A DNA stretch of 36,022 nucleotides from Betaproteobacteria bacterium (lineage in GTDB: Bacteria; Pseudomonadota; Gammaproteobacteria; Burkholderiales; SG8-41): NCBI GenBank assembly GCA_016202615.1, contig JACQOI010000278.1, positions 1-36,022 on the forward strand. The letters run 5' to 3'. Within the stretch, counting starts at the first letter, position 1, and each line of letters opens with the position of its first letter. Under the pieces are notes generated by a model. The model had not been told where the DNA came from and made no database searches. It saw only the letters and a program-made list of their open reading frames with translations. Shown in pieces: positions 23,298 through 31,209 of this stretch. The translations under genes and the position numbers were made by a program.

Positions 23298-24278
23298 CTA
23301 TTCTGGTTTCAAGCCTATCAATTTAATCAACTTGGCATTCTTCGCGATCTCGCTGCGGATAAACGCGGCGAATTGCGCCGATGAGCTGGTTTGCAGTTCC
23401 TGGCCTCCCTTTATAACGGCCTCCTTCATCTCAGCGGTGTTGAGCTTGAGGATTGCCGCATTGAGCTGCGCCAGAATGTCTTTTGGCACGGCCGCCGGTG
23501 CGAGCACGCCATACCAGACAGTGTGATCGTACCCGGGCACTCCCGACTCGTCGAGCGTGGGTATCGATGGCGTTAACGACGAGCGCTTCGCGCTGGTAAC
23601 CGCGAGTAGCCGGATTTTACCGGTCCCAAGCAGAGGCAGCGCCGCCGAGAGGCTGGGGAAACTTATGGGGATCTCACCAGCCACGGTTGCGACGACAGCC
23701 CCCGCCGACCCCTTATACGGCACGTTCACGAGTTTTATCTTGGCCATCGAGTTAAAAAGCTCCCCCGCAAGATGCGCAGCACTACCGACACCGGTAGATC
23801 CAAAATCCAGTTTGCCCGGCCGTGATCGCGCCAGCGCAATCAGCTCCTTGACGTTGCGCGCCGGCACCGACGGATGAACCATCAGCACTAACGATAAAGA
23901 CGACGCCAAGGATACCGGCGCCAAATCACGTTCCAGATCAAATGGAAGATCGGCACGTAATGCCACTACAATTAGGGTGGAACTCACAATCATCTGCAGT
24001 GTGTAGCCGTCCGGGGGCGACAGGGCAACCCTCTCGGTTGCTATCACACCGCTTGCCCCGGGGCGATTTTCAACGATCACCGGTTGACCCAGGTACTCAG
24101 ATAATTTCGGCGCGAGCAGGCGAGATATGGTGTCGTTCCCGCCGCCCGGGGCGGACCCCGCCACTATGCGAACCGGCTTGTTGGGATAGCTTTGCGCTGA
24201 CGCCTCGAAAGCCAAAAGTTGCGCCAATACAATTACGACCGTGTATAAACAAAATCTCCTTCGTTGGACTTTTCGCAT
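23298..24278 (-). CDS. Bug/TTT family periplasmic substrate-binding protein
   Basis: A full-length 326-residue TctC/Bug receptor with a signal peptide (cleavage near SAQ-SYPNKP). Landmarks are VRIVAGSAPGGGNDT, QPVIVENRPGASG, SPPDGYTL, LPFDLERDLAPV, HPSVPARNV, RPGKLDFGSTG, VPYKGS, SIPTLDESG and the C-terminal LIKLIGLKPE. No TctAB genes are nearby. It lies between the IclR gene and mutS on the same strand, with about 35-50 bp to mutS, so it could be co-transcribed with the mutase operon. Its C-terminal wording is very like the third Bug protein at 31,210, indicating paralogy. The ligand is unknown, probably an organic acid. Confidence 0.92.
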   Translation of the reverse strand: MRKVQRRRFCLYTVVIVLAQLLAFEASAQSYPNKPVRIVAGSAPGGGNDTISRLLAPKLSEYLGQPVIVENRPGASGVIATERVALSPPDGYTLQMIVSSTLIVVALRADLPFDLERDLAPVSLASSLSLVLMVHPSVPARNVKELIALARSRPGKLDFGSTGVGSAAHLAGELFNSMAKIKLVNVPYKGSAGAVVATVAGEIPISFPSLSAALPLLGTGKIRLLAVTSAKRSSLTPSIPTLDESGVPGYDHTVWYGVLAPAAVPKDILAQLNAAILKLNTAEMKEAVIKGGQELQTSSSAQFAAFIRSEIAKNAKLIKLIGLKPE

Positions 24279-24469
24279 GACTTTTCTCTTTATTTTTTGG
24301 GGGGTCTTTGATGTTGTTCCATCGCATAGCGCTCACGAGCTGCTTTGGCCTAAACCGGCCCGCTGCCGTCTGTATCCATCGGCGACGGCGCTCAAGTGTG
24401 CAACTGCTTTAACCTCTTGTCAATTGACTCCTGCGATCCAAGCTATATTATGCAAGTGCTTGTTGTTAT

Positions 24470-24501
24470 GGAATGTTGCAAACGGCTGGAATCGACATTC
24501 C
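24470..24501. promoter_or_regulatory. Candidate IclR-type operator (nested GGAAT/ATTCC palindromes)
   Basis: GGAATGT at 24470-24476 is repeated inverted as ACATTCC at 24495-24501, and inside it GGAATCGACATTCC (24488-24501) is itself a GGAAT-N4-ATTCC palindrome. IclR regulators bind short GGAA/TTCC-type palindromes. The site lies between the iclR stop and the Bug gene, where a promoter for the Bug gene would be expected. Binding is inferred. Confidence 0.4.
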
Positions 24502-24505
24502 TTTA

Positions 24506-25381
24506 TCACTGAATCGACCTGTCTATAACATTCCAACTGCCCAGCATATCATTTCTGCCATTCGATCGAACCGATTTGTCGTTAATGCGCTCAACTGCTT
24601 GGCGCAGGGCTGCGCCAAGAGCCAGCAGCCCCGGCACAATCTCGTCGCGTATTCGTGCTTCATCGCATTGCCGGCTGGATATGCCGACGTTAATCAGGTA
24701 AGCTATCCGGCCCGGCACCTGTATGGGCATAGCGACCGCAGTGATGCCAGGCAGCCATTCAACGCGGCAATAGCCCGTGCGCTGCACTTGCCGAACCGCG
24801 TCCCCAATTTCGTGCCCCAGAGTTTTCCAGCGGTGGGCCGGATATCGCCTGCGAAACCTTGCCAGCAGAAGCGATCGTTCTTTCGGGGTAAGGGTTGCGA
24901 GGTAAGCGCGGCCGAGCGACGTCATCTCGATCGGAGTTCGATGGCCTCTGACCACGCGCCTTGGCACCCCCACGTCTCGCCTGCGGACGGAATGCAGGTA
25001 AACCATTTCATCGCCGTCAGCGACTGCAAGGCTCACATTCGCACGTAATTTGTCGGAAATACGCTTCATTAAAGGGATCGCCAGCGGCAACACATCCGAG
25101 CCCGCAATCCACGCCTCCGCCAAGCCCAGCACCGTTGCACCCAGCCGATAAGCATTGGCCATTCGATCATGCTCAAGAAATCTGCATGCCACCAGCGTCT
25201 GCGTCAGCCGACTCACAGTCGAACGTGGGAGCCCCGTGAGTTCTGCGATTTCTCCATTGCCTCTTAGGGAGGCTCCCGGGCGGAACACGCGCAGAATGCT
25301 GAGCCCACGTTCAAGTGAGCGATTGTGCAGTGATGCACCGCGGCCCGGCGCCCCGTATCTGCGTTTGATAGAGTTGACCAC
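24506..25381 (-). CDS. IclR family transcriptional regulator
   Basis: The 291-residue protein has the N-terminal winged helix-turn-helix (SLERGLSILRVF, then GEIAELTGLPRSTVSRL at about residues 43-60) and the C-terminal GAF-like effector domain (SLAVADGDEMVYLHSV, MTSLGRAYLATL, ITAVAMPIQVPG). IclR proteins usually control neighbouring catabolic operons in response to a small organic acid. It starts at GTG 25381 with a weak GGAA upstream. It sits 42 bp after a crotonase gene and 227 bp before a Bug receptor, all on minus, so either flank could be its target. The C-terminal tail past residue 270 is non-conserved. Confidence 0.9.
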   Translation of the reverse strand: MVNSIKRRYGAPGRGASLHNRSLERGLSILRVFRPGASLRGNGEIAELTGLPRSTVSRLTQTLVACRFLEHDRMANAYRLGATVLGLAEAWIAGSDVLPLAIPLMKRISDKLRANVSLAVADGDEMVYLHSVRRRDVGVPRRVVRGHRTPIEMTSLGRAYLATLTPKERSLLLARFRRRYPAHRWKTLGHEIGDAVRQVQRTGYCRVEWLPGITAVAMPIQVPGRIAYLINVGISSRQCDEARIRDEIVPGLLALGAALRQAVERINDKSVRSNGRNDMLGSWNVIDRSIQ

Positions 25382-25423
25382 GTTCCGTTTTTCGTACCGA
25401 TACTTGCCAGAGCGGTCGCTTGA

Positions 25424-26254
25424 CTAACCATCAGTCGACTTGGCTGCTCGCTGCGATGAAAATACCGGTGCCGTTTTTTCGCGCGCGGCTTTTACTCCAG
25501 CTTGGGCATCTTCTGAAAAAAACGCCATTTTCTCAAGTGCGAGCGAGTAGTCGAACGAAGTAAGTCCGCCGAGGCGCAACCACTGATTTATCGAGCGCTT
25601 GGTCATGCCGAGAGCATAGGCCGAACCGTCGGCAAACTGTCGCGCGAGTTTCATCGCAGCCGGGACCACCTCGGGCCGCGGCATCACTTTGCTGACAAGT
25701 CCAATACGCTCGGCCTCGCGTCCTTCAATGAATTCGCAGGTCAGCAGGTAATATTTGGTCTTGGCGATACCGCATAGCAGCGGCCAGATCATCGCCGCAT
25801 GGTCCCCAGCCACCACGCCGAGGCGGGTATGACCATCGCCAATCTTCGCATCCTCGGCCATGATAGAGATGTCAGCTATCAGCGCGACGGCCAGACCGGC
25901 GCCCACTGCGACGCCGTTGATCGCGGAGATAATAATCTTGTCGCAGTTGACCATGTTGTACACCAGTTCGCGCGGTTCCCATGTTACCGTTTCCTTGAAT
26001 CGCTTTTCAGATGGCAGCGCCATGCGATGGCCGAGCATGGCCAAATCGCCACCCGCTGAGAACGCCTTGTCTCCCGCGCCCGTGACTACGATCGCGCGCA
26101 CATCGGGATCACGGCCGAGGTCGCGCCATATTTCCGCCAATTCGCCATGTAGGCGATGATTGACCGCGTTGTAAACCTCCGGCCTGTTGATTGTTACTTT
26201 GGCAACTCCGTTGTCGATCTCAATCAGTAGGTGACGATAGCTGCTGTAATCCAT
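25424..26254 (-). CDS. Enoyl-CoA hydratase/isomerase (crotonase) family protein lacking both classical Glu residues
   Basis: The 276-residue protein starts at ATG 26254 with GGGAG seven bases upstream. It has NRPEVYNAVNHRL, AFSAGGDLAML and the oxyanion-hole region, so it binds an acyl-CoA. Where classical hydratases have the GGxxEL Glu it reads GAGLAVALIAD, and where they have QPE it reads GDGHTRLG, so both catalytic Glu are replaced. The segment GVVAGDHAAMIWPLLCG supplies an Asp often seen in this alternative subclass. It may therefore be an isomerase, hydrolase or other crotonase-fold enzyme. It lies between a 3-hydroxyacyl-CoA dehydrogenase and iclR, suggesting a small regulated catabolic operon. 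Confidence 0.85.
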   Translation of the reverse strand: MDYSSYRHLLIEIDNGVAKVTINRPEVYNAVNHRLHGELAEIWRDLGRDPDVRAIVVTGAGDKAFSAGGDLAMLGHRMALPSEKRFKETVTWEPRELVYNMVNCDKIIISAINGVAVGAGLAVALIADISIMAEDAKIGDGHTRLGVVAGDHAAMIWPLLCGIAKTKYYLLTCEFIEGREAERIGLVSKVMPRPEVVPAAMKLARQFADGSAYALGMTKRSINQWLRLGGLTSFDYSLALEKMAFFSEDAQAGVKAAREKTAPVFSSQRAAKSTDG

Positions 26255-26371
26255 GTCGTTGCTCCCTTGTTTTTTGCAAAGTTAAACGTGGACTATTCGT
26301 GGGATGCCGGTCACGTCGCTACCCTTTATCCGGCAGAATGCTCACTTGTTCTAGAAATATATCGTTTCGGC

Positions 26372-27253
26372 TTAAATCTTCGTTTTGGGCTTGTCGCCGG
26401 GATAGTCGTACCAACCCGCGCCGGTCTTGCGACCCAGCATTCCCGCTTTAACCCGGGTGGTAAGGCTTTGGGGGGGGGAGAACCGTTCACCGTAGGCATC
26501 GCGCAGCGACAATGCGTTGTTCAATCCCACGTCAAGTCCATTGAAGTCATTAAGTTCGAAAGGCCCCATGGGATGGTTGAAGCCAAGTCGCATCGCGCGG
26601 TCTATGTCCTCGATTGAGGCGACGCCCTCTTCGTACATGCGCATGCATTCAAGCCGCAGCGCCATGGCGGCGCGAGTCGTGATGAAACCTACAGTATCGC
26701 GCTTGCATACTGCAGCTTCCTTCCCCAACCGGCGCGTCAGCTCCAGTGCGATTTCAAGCGCACGCTCGGAAGTTCTCAGGCCGCGCACGATTTCCACCAA
26801 ACGCATCAATACCGCCGGGTTGAAGAAATGCGTTCCAATTACATCTTCGGGGCGGTCAACTGCAGAAGCAATTGCAGTAATGCTTAATTGTGAGGTATTG
26901 GTCGCCAGCACCGTGCCGGGCTTCACCGCCTTGGCCAACTGCCGGAATACGGCTTGCTTGAGTTCAATCAACTCAGGCACCACTTCGATTACGATATCGA
27001 CGTTTGCCACTGCGTCAGGTAGCGCGGTTGAAGGGCGGATCCGGGCAAAAACGGCGTCGGCTTGTTCCTGTGACAGCTTTTGTGACCGCACGAAGCGCGC
27101 TAGACTGGTCTTGACGTTTTCAAGTCCGCGCTGGACGAAGCGCTCCTCGGTATCGACCAGCCCTACACTCAAGCCAGCCATGGCGCAGCTTTGCGCTATA
27201 CCGTTACCCATAGTGCCTGCTCCGATAACGGCAACGGATTGAATCTCAGCCAT
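26372..27253 (-). CDS. 3-hydroxyacyl-CoA dehydrogenase, NAD-dependent
   Basis: ATG 27253, six bases after AAGGAG, gives 293 residues, the standard length of single-function 3-hydroxyacyl- or 3-hydroxybutyryl-CoA dehydrogenases. The NAD site is AVIGAGTMGNGIAQ, and the catalytic region contains NTSQLSI and GTHFFNPAVLMRLVE with His142. The C-terminal dimerisation domain runs through GFITTRAAMALRLE to GRKTGAGWYDY. The chemistry is oxidation of an L-3-hydroxyacyl-CoA to the 3-keto form. It precedes a crotonase and iclR on the same strand. Promoter-like elements lie in the 170 bp upstream. Confidence 0.92.
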   Translation of the reverse strand: MAEIQSVAVIGAGTMGNGIAQSCAMAGLSVGLVDTEERFVQRGLENVKTSLARFVRSQKLSQEQADAVFARIRPSTALPDAVANVDIVIEVVPELIELKQAVFRQLAKAVKPGTVLATNTSQLSITAIASAVDRPEDVIGTHFFNPAVLMRLVEIVRGLRTSERALEIALELTRRLGKEAAVCKRDTVGFITTRAAMALRLECMRMYEEGVASIEDIDRAMRLGFNHPMGPFELNDFNGLDVGLNNALSLRDAYGERFSPPQSLTTRVKAGMLGRKTGAGWYDYPGDKPKTKI

Positions 27254-27357
27254 TGAAGTCTCCTTCACGGTTTATATCGTTATGCCGGAGCCTCTATATC
27301 TCTGCTTCAACCACAATTTGATAATTATGGTCACGTGTTGCGAGAAAACGATTTTAC

Positions 27358-27376
27358 AATTCCACTGAGTGAAATT
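27358..27376. promoter_or_regulatory. 19-bp imperfect palindrome, candidate operator
   Basis: AATTCCACT-G-AGTGAAATT matches its own complement at 8 of 9 arm positions. It lies upstream of the minus-strand dehydrogenase gene and 14 bp before a plus-strand TTGACA. The GGAATT/AATTCC core resembles the GGAAT boxes after iclR, so the same IclR protein may bind here. Confidence 0.4.
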
Positions 27377-27390
27377 CCGTTCATAACCAC

Positions 27391-27420
27391 TTGACATCGC
27401 TGTTGCATAATCAATACACT
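27391..27420 (+). promoter_or_regulatory. Candidate sigma-70 promoter
   Basis: A perfect TTGACA (27391-27396) is followed after 18 bases by TACACT (27415-27420), which fits four of six -10 positions. It points into the IS701-like scrap and the decayed MaoC and acyl-CoA dehydrogenase fragments. It may once have driven that cluster and could still serve the intact SDR at 28056. Confidence 0.35.
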
Positions 27421-27424
27421 AATC

Positions 27425-27545
27425 CTCTGGATGCACCTTGACGGCCATCGGCTCGACCCTCTTTTTGCCTCCGGGCAGCATCAGCCCCTTCATTGATACC
27501 AGCGCGCCGGCGTTCCCCGGTCGGCGTGCGAGAGCGCTCTGACGA
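27425..27545 (-). pseudogene. IS701-like transposase, N-terminal scrap
   Basis: One minus-strand frame reads RPGNAGALVSMKGLMLPG then GGKKRVEPMAVKVHPED. The GLLLPGERKSVEPMAA pattern with a following P-D/E is characteristic of the N-terminal part of IS701-type DDE transposases. About 38 codons remain and no start or catalytic residues are present. It separates the promoter region from the MaoC scrap. Confidence 0.45.
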
Positions 27546-27657
27546 TCACGTCACAATACCGCTCGCATCGCGATTCCAGACTCTTCGCCATCGCGCACCT
27601 CGCGGATCCCCGAAAATAGCACCATAATGCCACATTTTATAATATGCGATCGTACCG

Positions 27658-27780
27658 GTCGAAGGCATTGTCATCGTCCTGACCAGGGTCACCGACGTCA
27701 TCGACAAAGGCGAGGACAAAGGCGCTCTCCTGATGACGGAGTGCACGGTGCGCGATAAAGCAATCGGCGTTGCACGTTGA
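27658..27780 (+). pseudogene. MaoC-type dehydratase fragment
   Basis: Forty codons read VEGIVIVLTRVTDVIDKGED, then KGALLMTECTVRDKAIG, and a TGA. The TRVxDVIDKGxDKGAL pattern is a signature of the hydratase-2 type MaoC proteins that act with MFE-2-like dehydrogenases in beta-oxidation. Both ends are lost. It fits with the SDR at 28056, whose family is the dehydrogenase partner of such hydratases. Confidence 0.5.
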
Positions 27781-27866
27781 CCTCGCCGCGCAGGGTCATG
27801 GTCTACAGGGGTTCGCGGGGTCGCTTTGAGTCTCGTAGAAATAATAACTTAGAAAAAATTACTGCG

Positions 27867-27986
27867 CTTAGGCTGGAGATGGCCGATTTGGCATCGCTTT
27901 ACGCGTGGGCGGGCACCATATACGGAGGCTCGAGCGAAATCCTGCGCAATGTCATCGCCAAGGATGTGCTGCACCTGCCGGTCTGA
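27867..27986 (+). pseudogene. Acyl-CoA dehydrogenase, C-terminal fragment
   Basis: The last codons of a plus-strand frame read MADLASLYAWAGTIYGGSSE, then ILRNVIAKDVLHLP and TGA. The IYGGSSEIxRNxIAKxVLxLP block is the C-terminal signature of acyl-CoA dehydrogenases. Nothing upstream in the frame (27777-27866) matches the family, so this is a deletion remnant. It ends 69 bp before the SDR start, consistent with a former beta-oxidation operon. Confidence 0.65.
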
Positions 27987-28055
27987 AATATCGGCACTGA
28001 CTGCACGGTCGTATGGGCCCAAGGAAGTAGTCGCTCTGTAGTATGGAGGACAGCA

Positions 28056-28979
28056 ATGGAACAAGGCAAAATGCTCGCTGGCAAAGTCGCGGTCGTCACC
28101 GGCTCCGGGCGCGGCATCGGGCGCACTATCGCTATACTGATGGCGCAACACGGCGCCAAGGTCGTCGTAAACGACCTTGGCGTTTCGCTCGATGGCAGGG
28201 GAGGAGATGACACGCCGGCCCGAGAAGTCGCCGATGAAATCAAAAAAGCCGGCGGCGAAGCCGTGCCCAATTACGATAGCGTTGCCGAATTTAAAAGTGC
28301 CGCGAAAATCATCGAATGCGCGCTCGACAATTTCGGCCGCATCGATTGCCTGGTTAACAATGCCGGCATCTTGCGCGATGTGATTTTTCACAAGATGGCG
28401 GAAGAAGACTGGGACTTGGTTTTTAGCGTGATGCTCAAGGGTGCGTTCAACACCTCGCGGCATGCGGCCGAGTATTTCCGAAAGCAGAACAGCGGCTCGT
28501 TTGTGCACATGACTTCCACTTCCGCTCTGGTTGGAAGCACGGGGCAGGCCAATTACGGCGCCGCGAAGCTTGGCATTGTCGCCTTATCCAAGGCAATCGC
28601 AGTGGACATGGCGCGCTTCAACGTGCGCTCGAACTGCATCGCTCCAGTGGCTTGGACGCGCATGCAAGCTTCGATTCCAGCCAAGGATCCTGCCACTGTC
28701 AAGCGCATCGAGCAGCGTAAGCTGGTGACGGCGGAATATAATGCGCCGCTTGCCGTTTTTCTGGCGAGCGACTCCGCGCAAGGTGTCACTGCCCAAGTGT
28801 TCGCCATACGTAAGAACGAAATATTCCTCATGAGCCAGTCGCGTCCGCTACGCGGCGTACATCGCGCGGAGGGCTGGACGCCTGAAACTTGCGCCGAGCA
28901 TATGTATCCGGCGCTGAAAAGCACGTTTTACCCGCCGGCCGAGCGCACTGCCGACGTTTTTCCCTGGGACTCGATTTAG
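28056..28979 (+). CDS. SDR, MFE-2-like (3R)-hydroxyacyl-CoA dehydrogenase type
   Basis: The 307-residue protein starts at ATG 28056 after a GGAGG box with six-base spacing. It has TGSGRGIG, the long loop VVVNDLGVSLDGRGGDD typical of HSD17B4/MFE-2 dehydrogenase domains, NNAGILRD, and the intact catalytic set Ser154, Tyr167 and Lys171. The C-terminal 60 residues extend beyond the core SDR fold and end in FPWDSI. It probably oxidises a (3R)-hydroxyacyl-CoA. MaoC and acyl-CoA dehydrogenase fragments upstream suggest it is the surviving member of a degraded beta-oxidation cluster. Confidence 0.88.
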   Translation: MEQGKMLAGKVAVVTGSGRGIGRTIAILMAQHGAKVVVNDLGVSLDGRGGDDTPAREVADEIKKAGGEAVPNYDSVAEFKSAAKIIECALDNFGRIDCLVNNAGILRDVIFHKMAEEDWDLVFSVMLKGAFNTSRHAAEYFRKQNSGSFVHMTSTSALVGSTGQANYGAAKLGIVALSKAIAVDMARFNVRSNCIAPVAWTRMQASIPAKDPATVKRIEQRKLVTAEYNAPLAVFLASDSAQGVTAQVFAIRKNEIFLMSQSRPLRGVHRAEGWTPETCAEHMYPALKSTFYPPAERTADVFPWDSI

Positions 28980-29244
28980 GAAGGCTGCCCACGAAACCCG
29001 TTTCCGGATTTGAAATGGGGAAACGCGGGGCATTCTGAACAGCCATTTGAAGCAGTCCGCGCTTTCAAGCGGGCGGCGCATCGGAGAAGGGGAATGTCGT
29101 TGTCAGCCCATCTCGACATGATTTCCTCCCACATGGCTATCCTCAAGCAGCCTTAAGCCGGGTGAACTCGCAAACGCGGTAGCGCGTCGCGGCGTAGAAT
29201 AGATGCGTGGCGGCAAACTGCGCGACTGTTCCGAAGGCGGAATC

Positions 29245-29955
29245 ATGGGCGCGATGAAGCTGATTCGGGCATTATTGCTTGGCAGTGGCGTGCTCATTAC
29301 ACAGCCATGCGCTGCCCGTACGCCGGATCTGGTGTTCAAGCAGGCGTCACGAAGCGTAGTTATGATCTACGCGACCGATACCTCCGGGAAGATTGTAGGC
29401 CGCGGTAGCGGTGTATTCGTGCGCAAGGATCTTCTCGTCACTACTTGCCATGTTGTCGCGCGCGGAAAAACATTCCTGGTGGGACATACGAATAAGCGTT
29501 TGCCCGCTCGCCTTATAGCGTATGACGCCGATAGGGATCTATGCGCGCTTAACGTGCAAGGACTGGATGTCACCCCGGCGCGTATTGGCGATGCCAGAGG
29601 GCTGCGGGTCGGTCAACGGGTATACGCGATAGGAACACCCGAAGGCTTCGAACTCACCCTTAGTGAAGGGTTGATTTCCGGACTACGGGAAACAAGCGGC
29701 GGTCGGTACATTCAGACCACTGCGCCCATTTCCGAAGGTTCGAGCGGTGGCGGGCTTTTTGATAGTAACGGACGTCTGATTGGAATCATCTCGTTTACCT
29801 TCTCCGCCGGGCAAAATCTTAATTTTGCAGCCCCGGCGGGCTGGGCGGGTGATTTGGCAAAAAAGGCTTCCAGCATCGTAAGCAGTGGCTCGGTAAAGCA
29901 AATCGAATTGCCACCGAGCTTGACCAAGCAATGGCGCCACCCGTTATTGAAGTAG
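29245..29955 (+). CDS. Secreted trypsin-like serine protease (S1C/HtrA-like fold, no PDZ)
   Basis: From ATG 29245 (or 29254) the product has 236 residues: a signal peptide (MKLIRALLLGSGVL, cleavage near CAA), then a chymotrypsin-fold domain. The catalytic triad reads His69 in TTCHVV, Asp98 in DRDLCAL and Ser167 in EGSSGGGLF. GSGVFV, GTPEGF and the IIxFTF strand are typical of the DegP/trypsin_2 family. No PDZ domain follows; the chain ends about 35 residues after the fold. It is likely periplasmic and monomeric or trimeric. No partner gene is obvious. Confidence 0.88.
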   Translation: MGAMKLIRALLLGSGVLITQPCAARTPDLVFKQASRSVVMIYATDTSGKIVGRGSGVFVRKDLLVTTCHVVARGKTFLVGHTNKRLPARLIAYDADRDLCALNVQGLDVTPARIGDARGLRVGQRVYAIGTPEGFELTLSEGLISGLRETSGGRYIQTTAPISEGSSGGGLFDSNGRLIGIISFTFSAGQNLNFAAPAGWAGDLAKKASSIVSSGSVKQIELPPSLTKQWRHPLLK

Positions 29956-29982
29956 GGGGGCGACCCTGGGGTTTCCCCCCTA
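29953..29982 (+). terminator. Hairpin overlapping the protease stop codon
   Basis: TAGGGGGG (29953-29960) pairs with CCCCCCTA (29975-29982) around a 14-base loop. The stem begins at the protease stop codon. There is no T-run, so termination is uncertain. A perfect TATAAT at 29981-29986 overlaps the 3' arm and could be a -10 for the lipoprotein gene, but no good -35 is visible. Confidence 0.35.
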
Positions 29983-30108
29983 TAATGACGGTGGGTTTGC
30001 AGACGGGAGAGCGGGGGAGCGTGAGGGTGTAAAAGCGTGAAATGTTTAGCGCAACCCGCCTCACACCTCTCGCCTCACGCCTCGTGTTTTTTTGAAAGGA
30101 GACCATCC

Positions 30109-30309
30109 ATGAGACGGCTCGTCGTCATTCTCGCAGTCGCCGCGCTCGCCGGCTGCGGCGTCGAAACCGCCACCACCGCGGCAACCGGCGCCGCAATCAA
30201 GGCGAAGGAAATGGAAGAGGCCAAGAAAACGCAGGAGCAGGTGCAGCGGAAGATCGGTCAGGCGATGGAACAGACGCAGCAGCGCGCGGAGAAAGACGGA
30301 GAACGGTAG
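30109..30309 (+). CDS. Small lipoprotein with helical, charged tail
   Basis: A 66-residue protein starts at ATG 30109 with AAAGGAGA eight bases upstream. Residues 1-18 are a lipoprotein signal ending in the lipobox LAGC. The mature part starts CGVETATTAATGAAIKAK and then becomes a highly charged Lys/Glu/Gln helix (KTQEQVQRKIGQAMEQ), possibly a coiled coil. This resembles Lpp-like or other small envelope lipoproteins of Proteobacteria, but no named family was recognised. The gene stands alone. Confidence 0.75.
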   Translation: MRRLVVILAVAALAGCGVETATTAATGAAIKAKEMEEAKKTQEQVQRKIGQAMEQTQQRAEKDGER

Positions 30310-30638
30310 GGGGAGGGTCGCGAAAGCGTGAGCGCGGGTGCCTGGACGCGCGATGACGAGGGAGCGCGCCAGAAGATCGTAGAATGCGGGGCGGGAGCGA
30401 TTGCGCGCCGACATGACACCGCGGCAGGCGCGGCGCTGCCGCGAGGCGCCGAATCCGGCGTTTTTCGCTCCAAAACACGCGCAAGAACGAGGCTCTGAGC
30501 TGTCCCCACTCATTTTTTCCTGCGGTTGACGCCTGCCGCGTCCCGGTAGAAGCTTGCGCCGATAGCACTGGCCCTCCCGCGAGGGCGGTAATAAAATAAT
30601 TCCCGCCACTCTCTATATGCAACCAAGGAGAAACGACG
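30310..30638 (+). other. Intergenic region with GCGTGAG-type repeats
   Basis: About 330 bp of very GC-rich sequence separates the lipoprotein and DUF1993 genes. Minus-strand frames are open only because of the base composition and show Arg/Pro/Ala-rich translations without motifs. AAGCGTGAG occurs at about 30324-30332, one of several copies of this short motif in spacers of this region. No gene or RNA was recognised. Confidence 0.5.
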
Positions 30639-31145
30639 ATGACTGTTTCGATGTATCAAATTTCGCTGCCCGCCTTCGTCCGCCACCTGAACGGTCTCGT
30701 CACCGTCCTGAAAAAAGCACGGACGCTTTACGCTGAAAAGAAGTACGACGAGTCGACCTTGCTCAGCTACCGGCTTTATCCCGACATGTTCAGTTTCACC
30801 CGGCAGGTCCAGGCCGCGTCCGATCACGCGAAGAACTGCGCCGCGTTGCTCGCGGGACTGGAAGCACCGAAGTACGAGGACAACGAAAAAAGCCTCGCCG
30901 AGCTCATCGCGCGGGTGGGGAAAACGATCGCCTGGCTGAACACGATCAAGCCGGAGCAGATCGACGGCACGGAGGGAAAGAGCGTCACCGTAAAAATGCG
31001 CGACCGCGAAACGAAGTACACGGGACTGGAGCTGCTGCTCAACCGCTCCCTGCCCAACTTCTACTTTCACGCCACGACCGCCTACGACATTATCCGCCAC
31101 AACGGCGTGGAAGTCGGCAAGCGAGACTTCATGGGGGCGAGCTGA
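30639..31145 (+). CDS. DUF1993 family protein
   Basis: ATG 30639 with AAGGAG eight bases upstream gives 168 residues. The sequence matches the DUF1993 family over its whole length: MYQISLPAFVRHLN, YRLYPDMFSFTRQVQAASDHAK, AELIARVGKTIAWL and LPNFYFHATTAYDIIRHNGV. These are soluble four-helix proteins thought to be distant relatives of the DinB/YfiT fold. Their function is not established. The conserved His residues of the C-terminal FHATTAYDIIRHNG motif could bind a metal. Confidence 0.9.
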   Translation: MTVSMYQISLPAFVRHLNGLVTVLKKARTLYAEKKYDESTLLSYRLYPDMFSFTRQVQAASDHAKNCAALLAGLEAPKYEDNEKSLAELIARVGKTIAWLNTIKPEQIDGTEGKSVTVKMRDRETKYTGLELLLNRSLPNFYFHATTAYDIIRHNGVEVGKRDFMGAS

Positions 31146-31209
31146 GCGCCCGAGCGGCGCGTGAGGACGTTGGAGCGGGAGAGCGTGAGACAAAAGCATT
31201 GGCAACAGC

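Noticed and set aside
26517-27242. 241-codon plus-strand frame opposite the 3-hydroxyacyl-CoA dehydrogenase.
   Set aside because: Antisense shadow, Ser-rich, no family signature.
28999-29036. Imperfect hairpin after the SDR (CCCGTTTCC with GGGGAAACGCGGG).
   Set aside because: The stem has a bulge and no T-run follows, so a terminator call is not supported.
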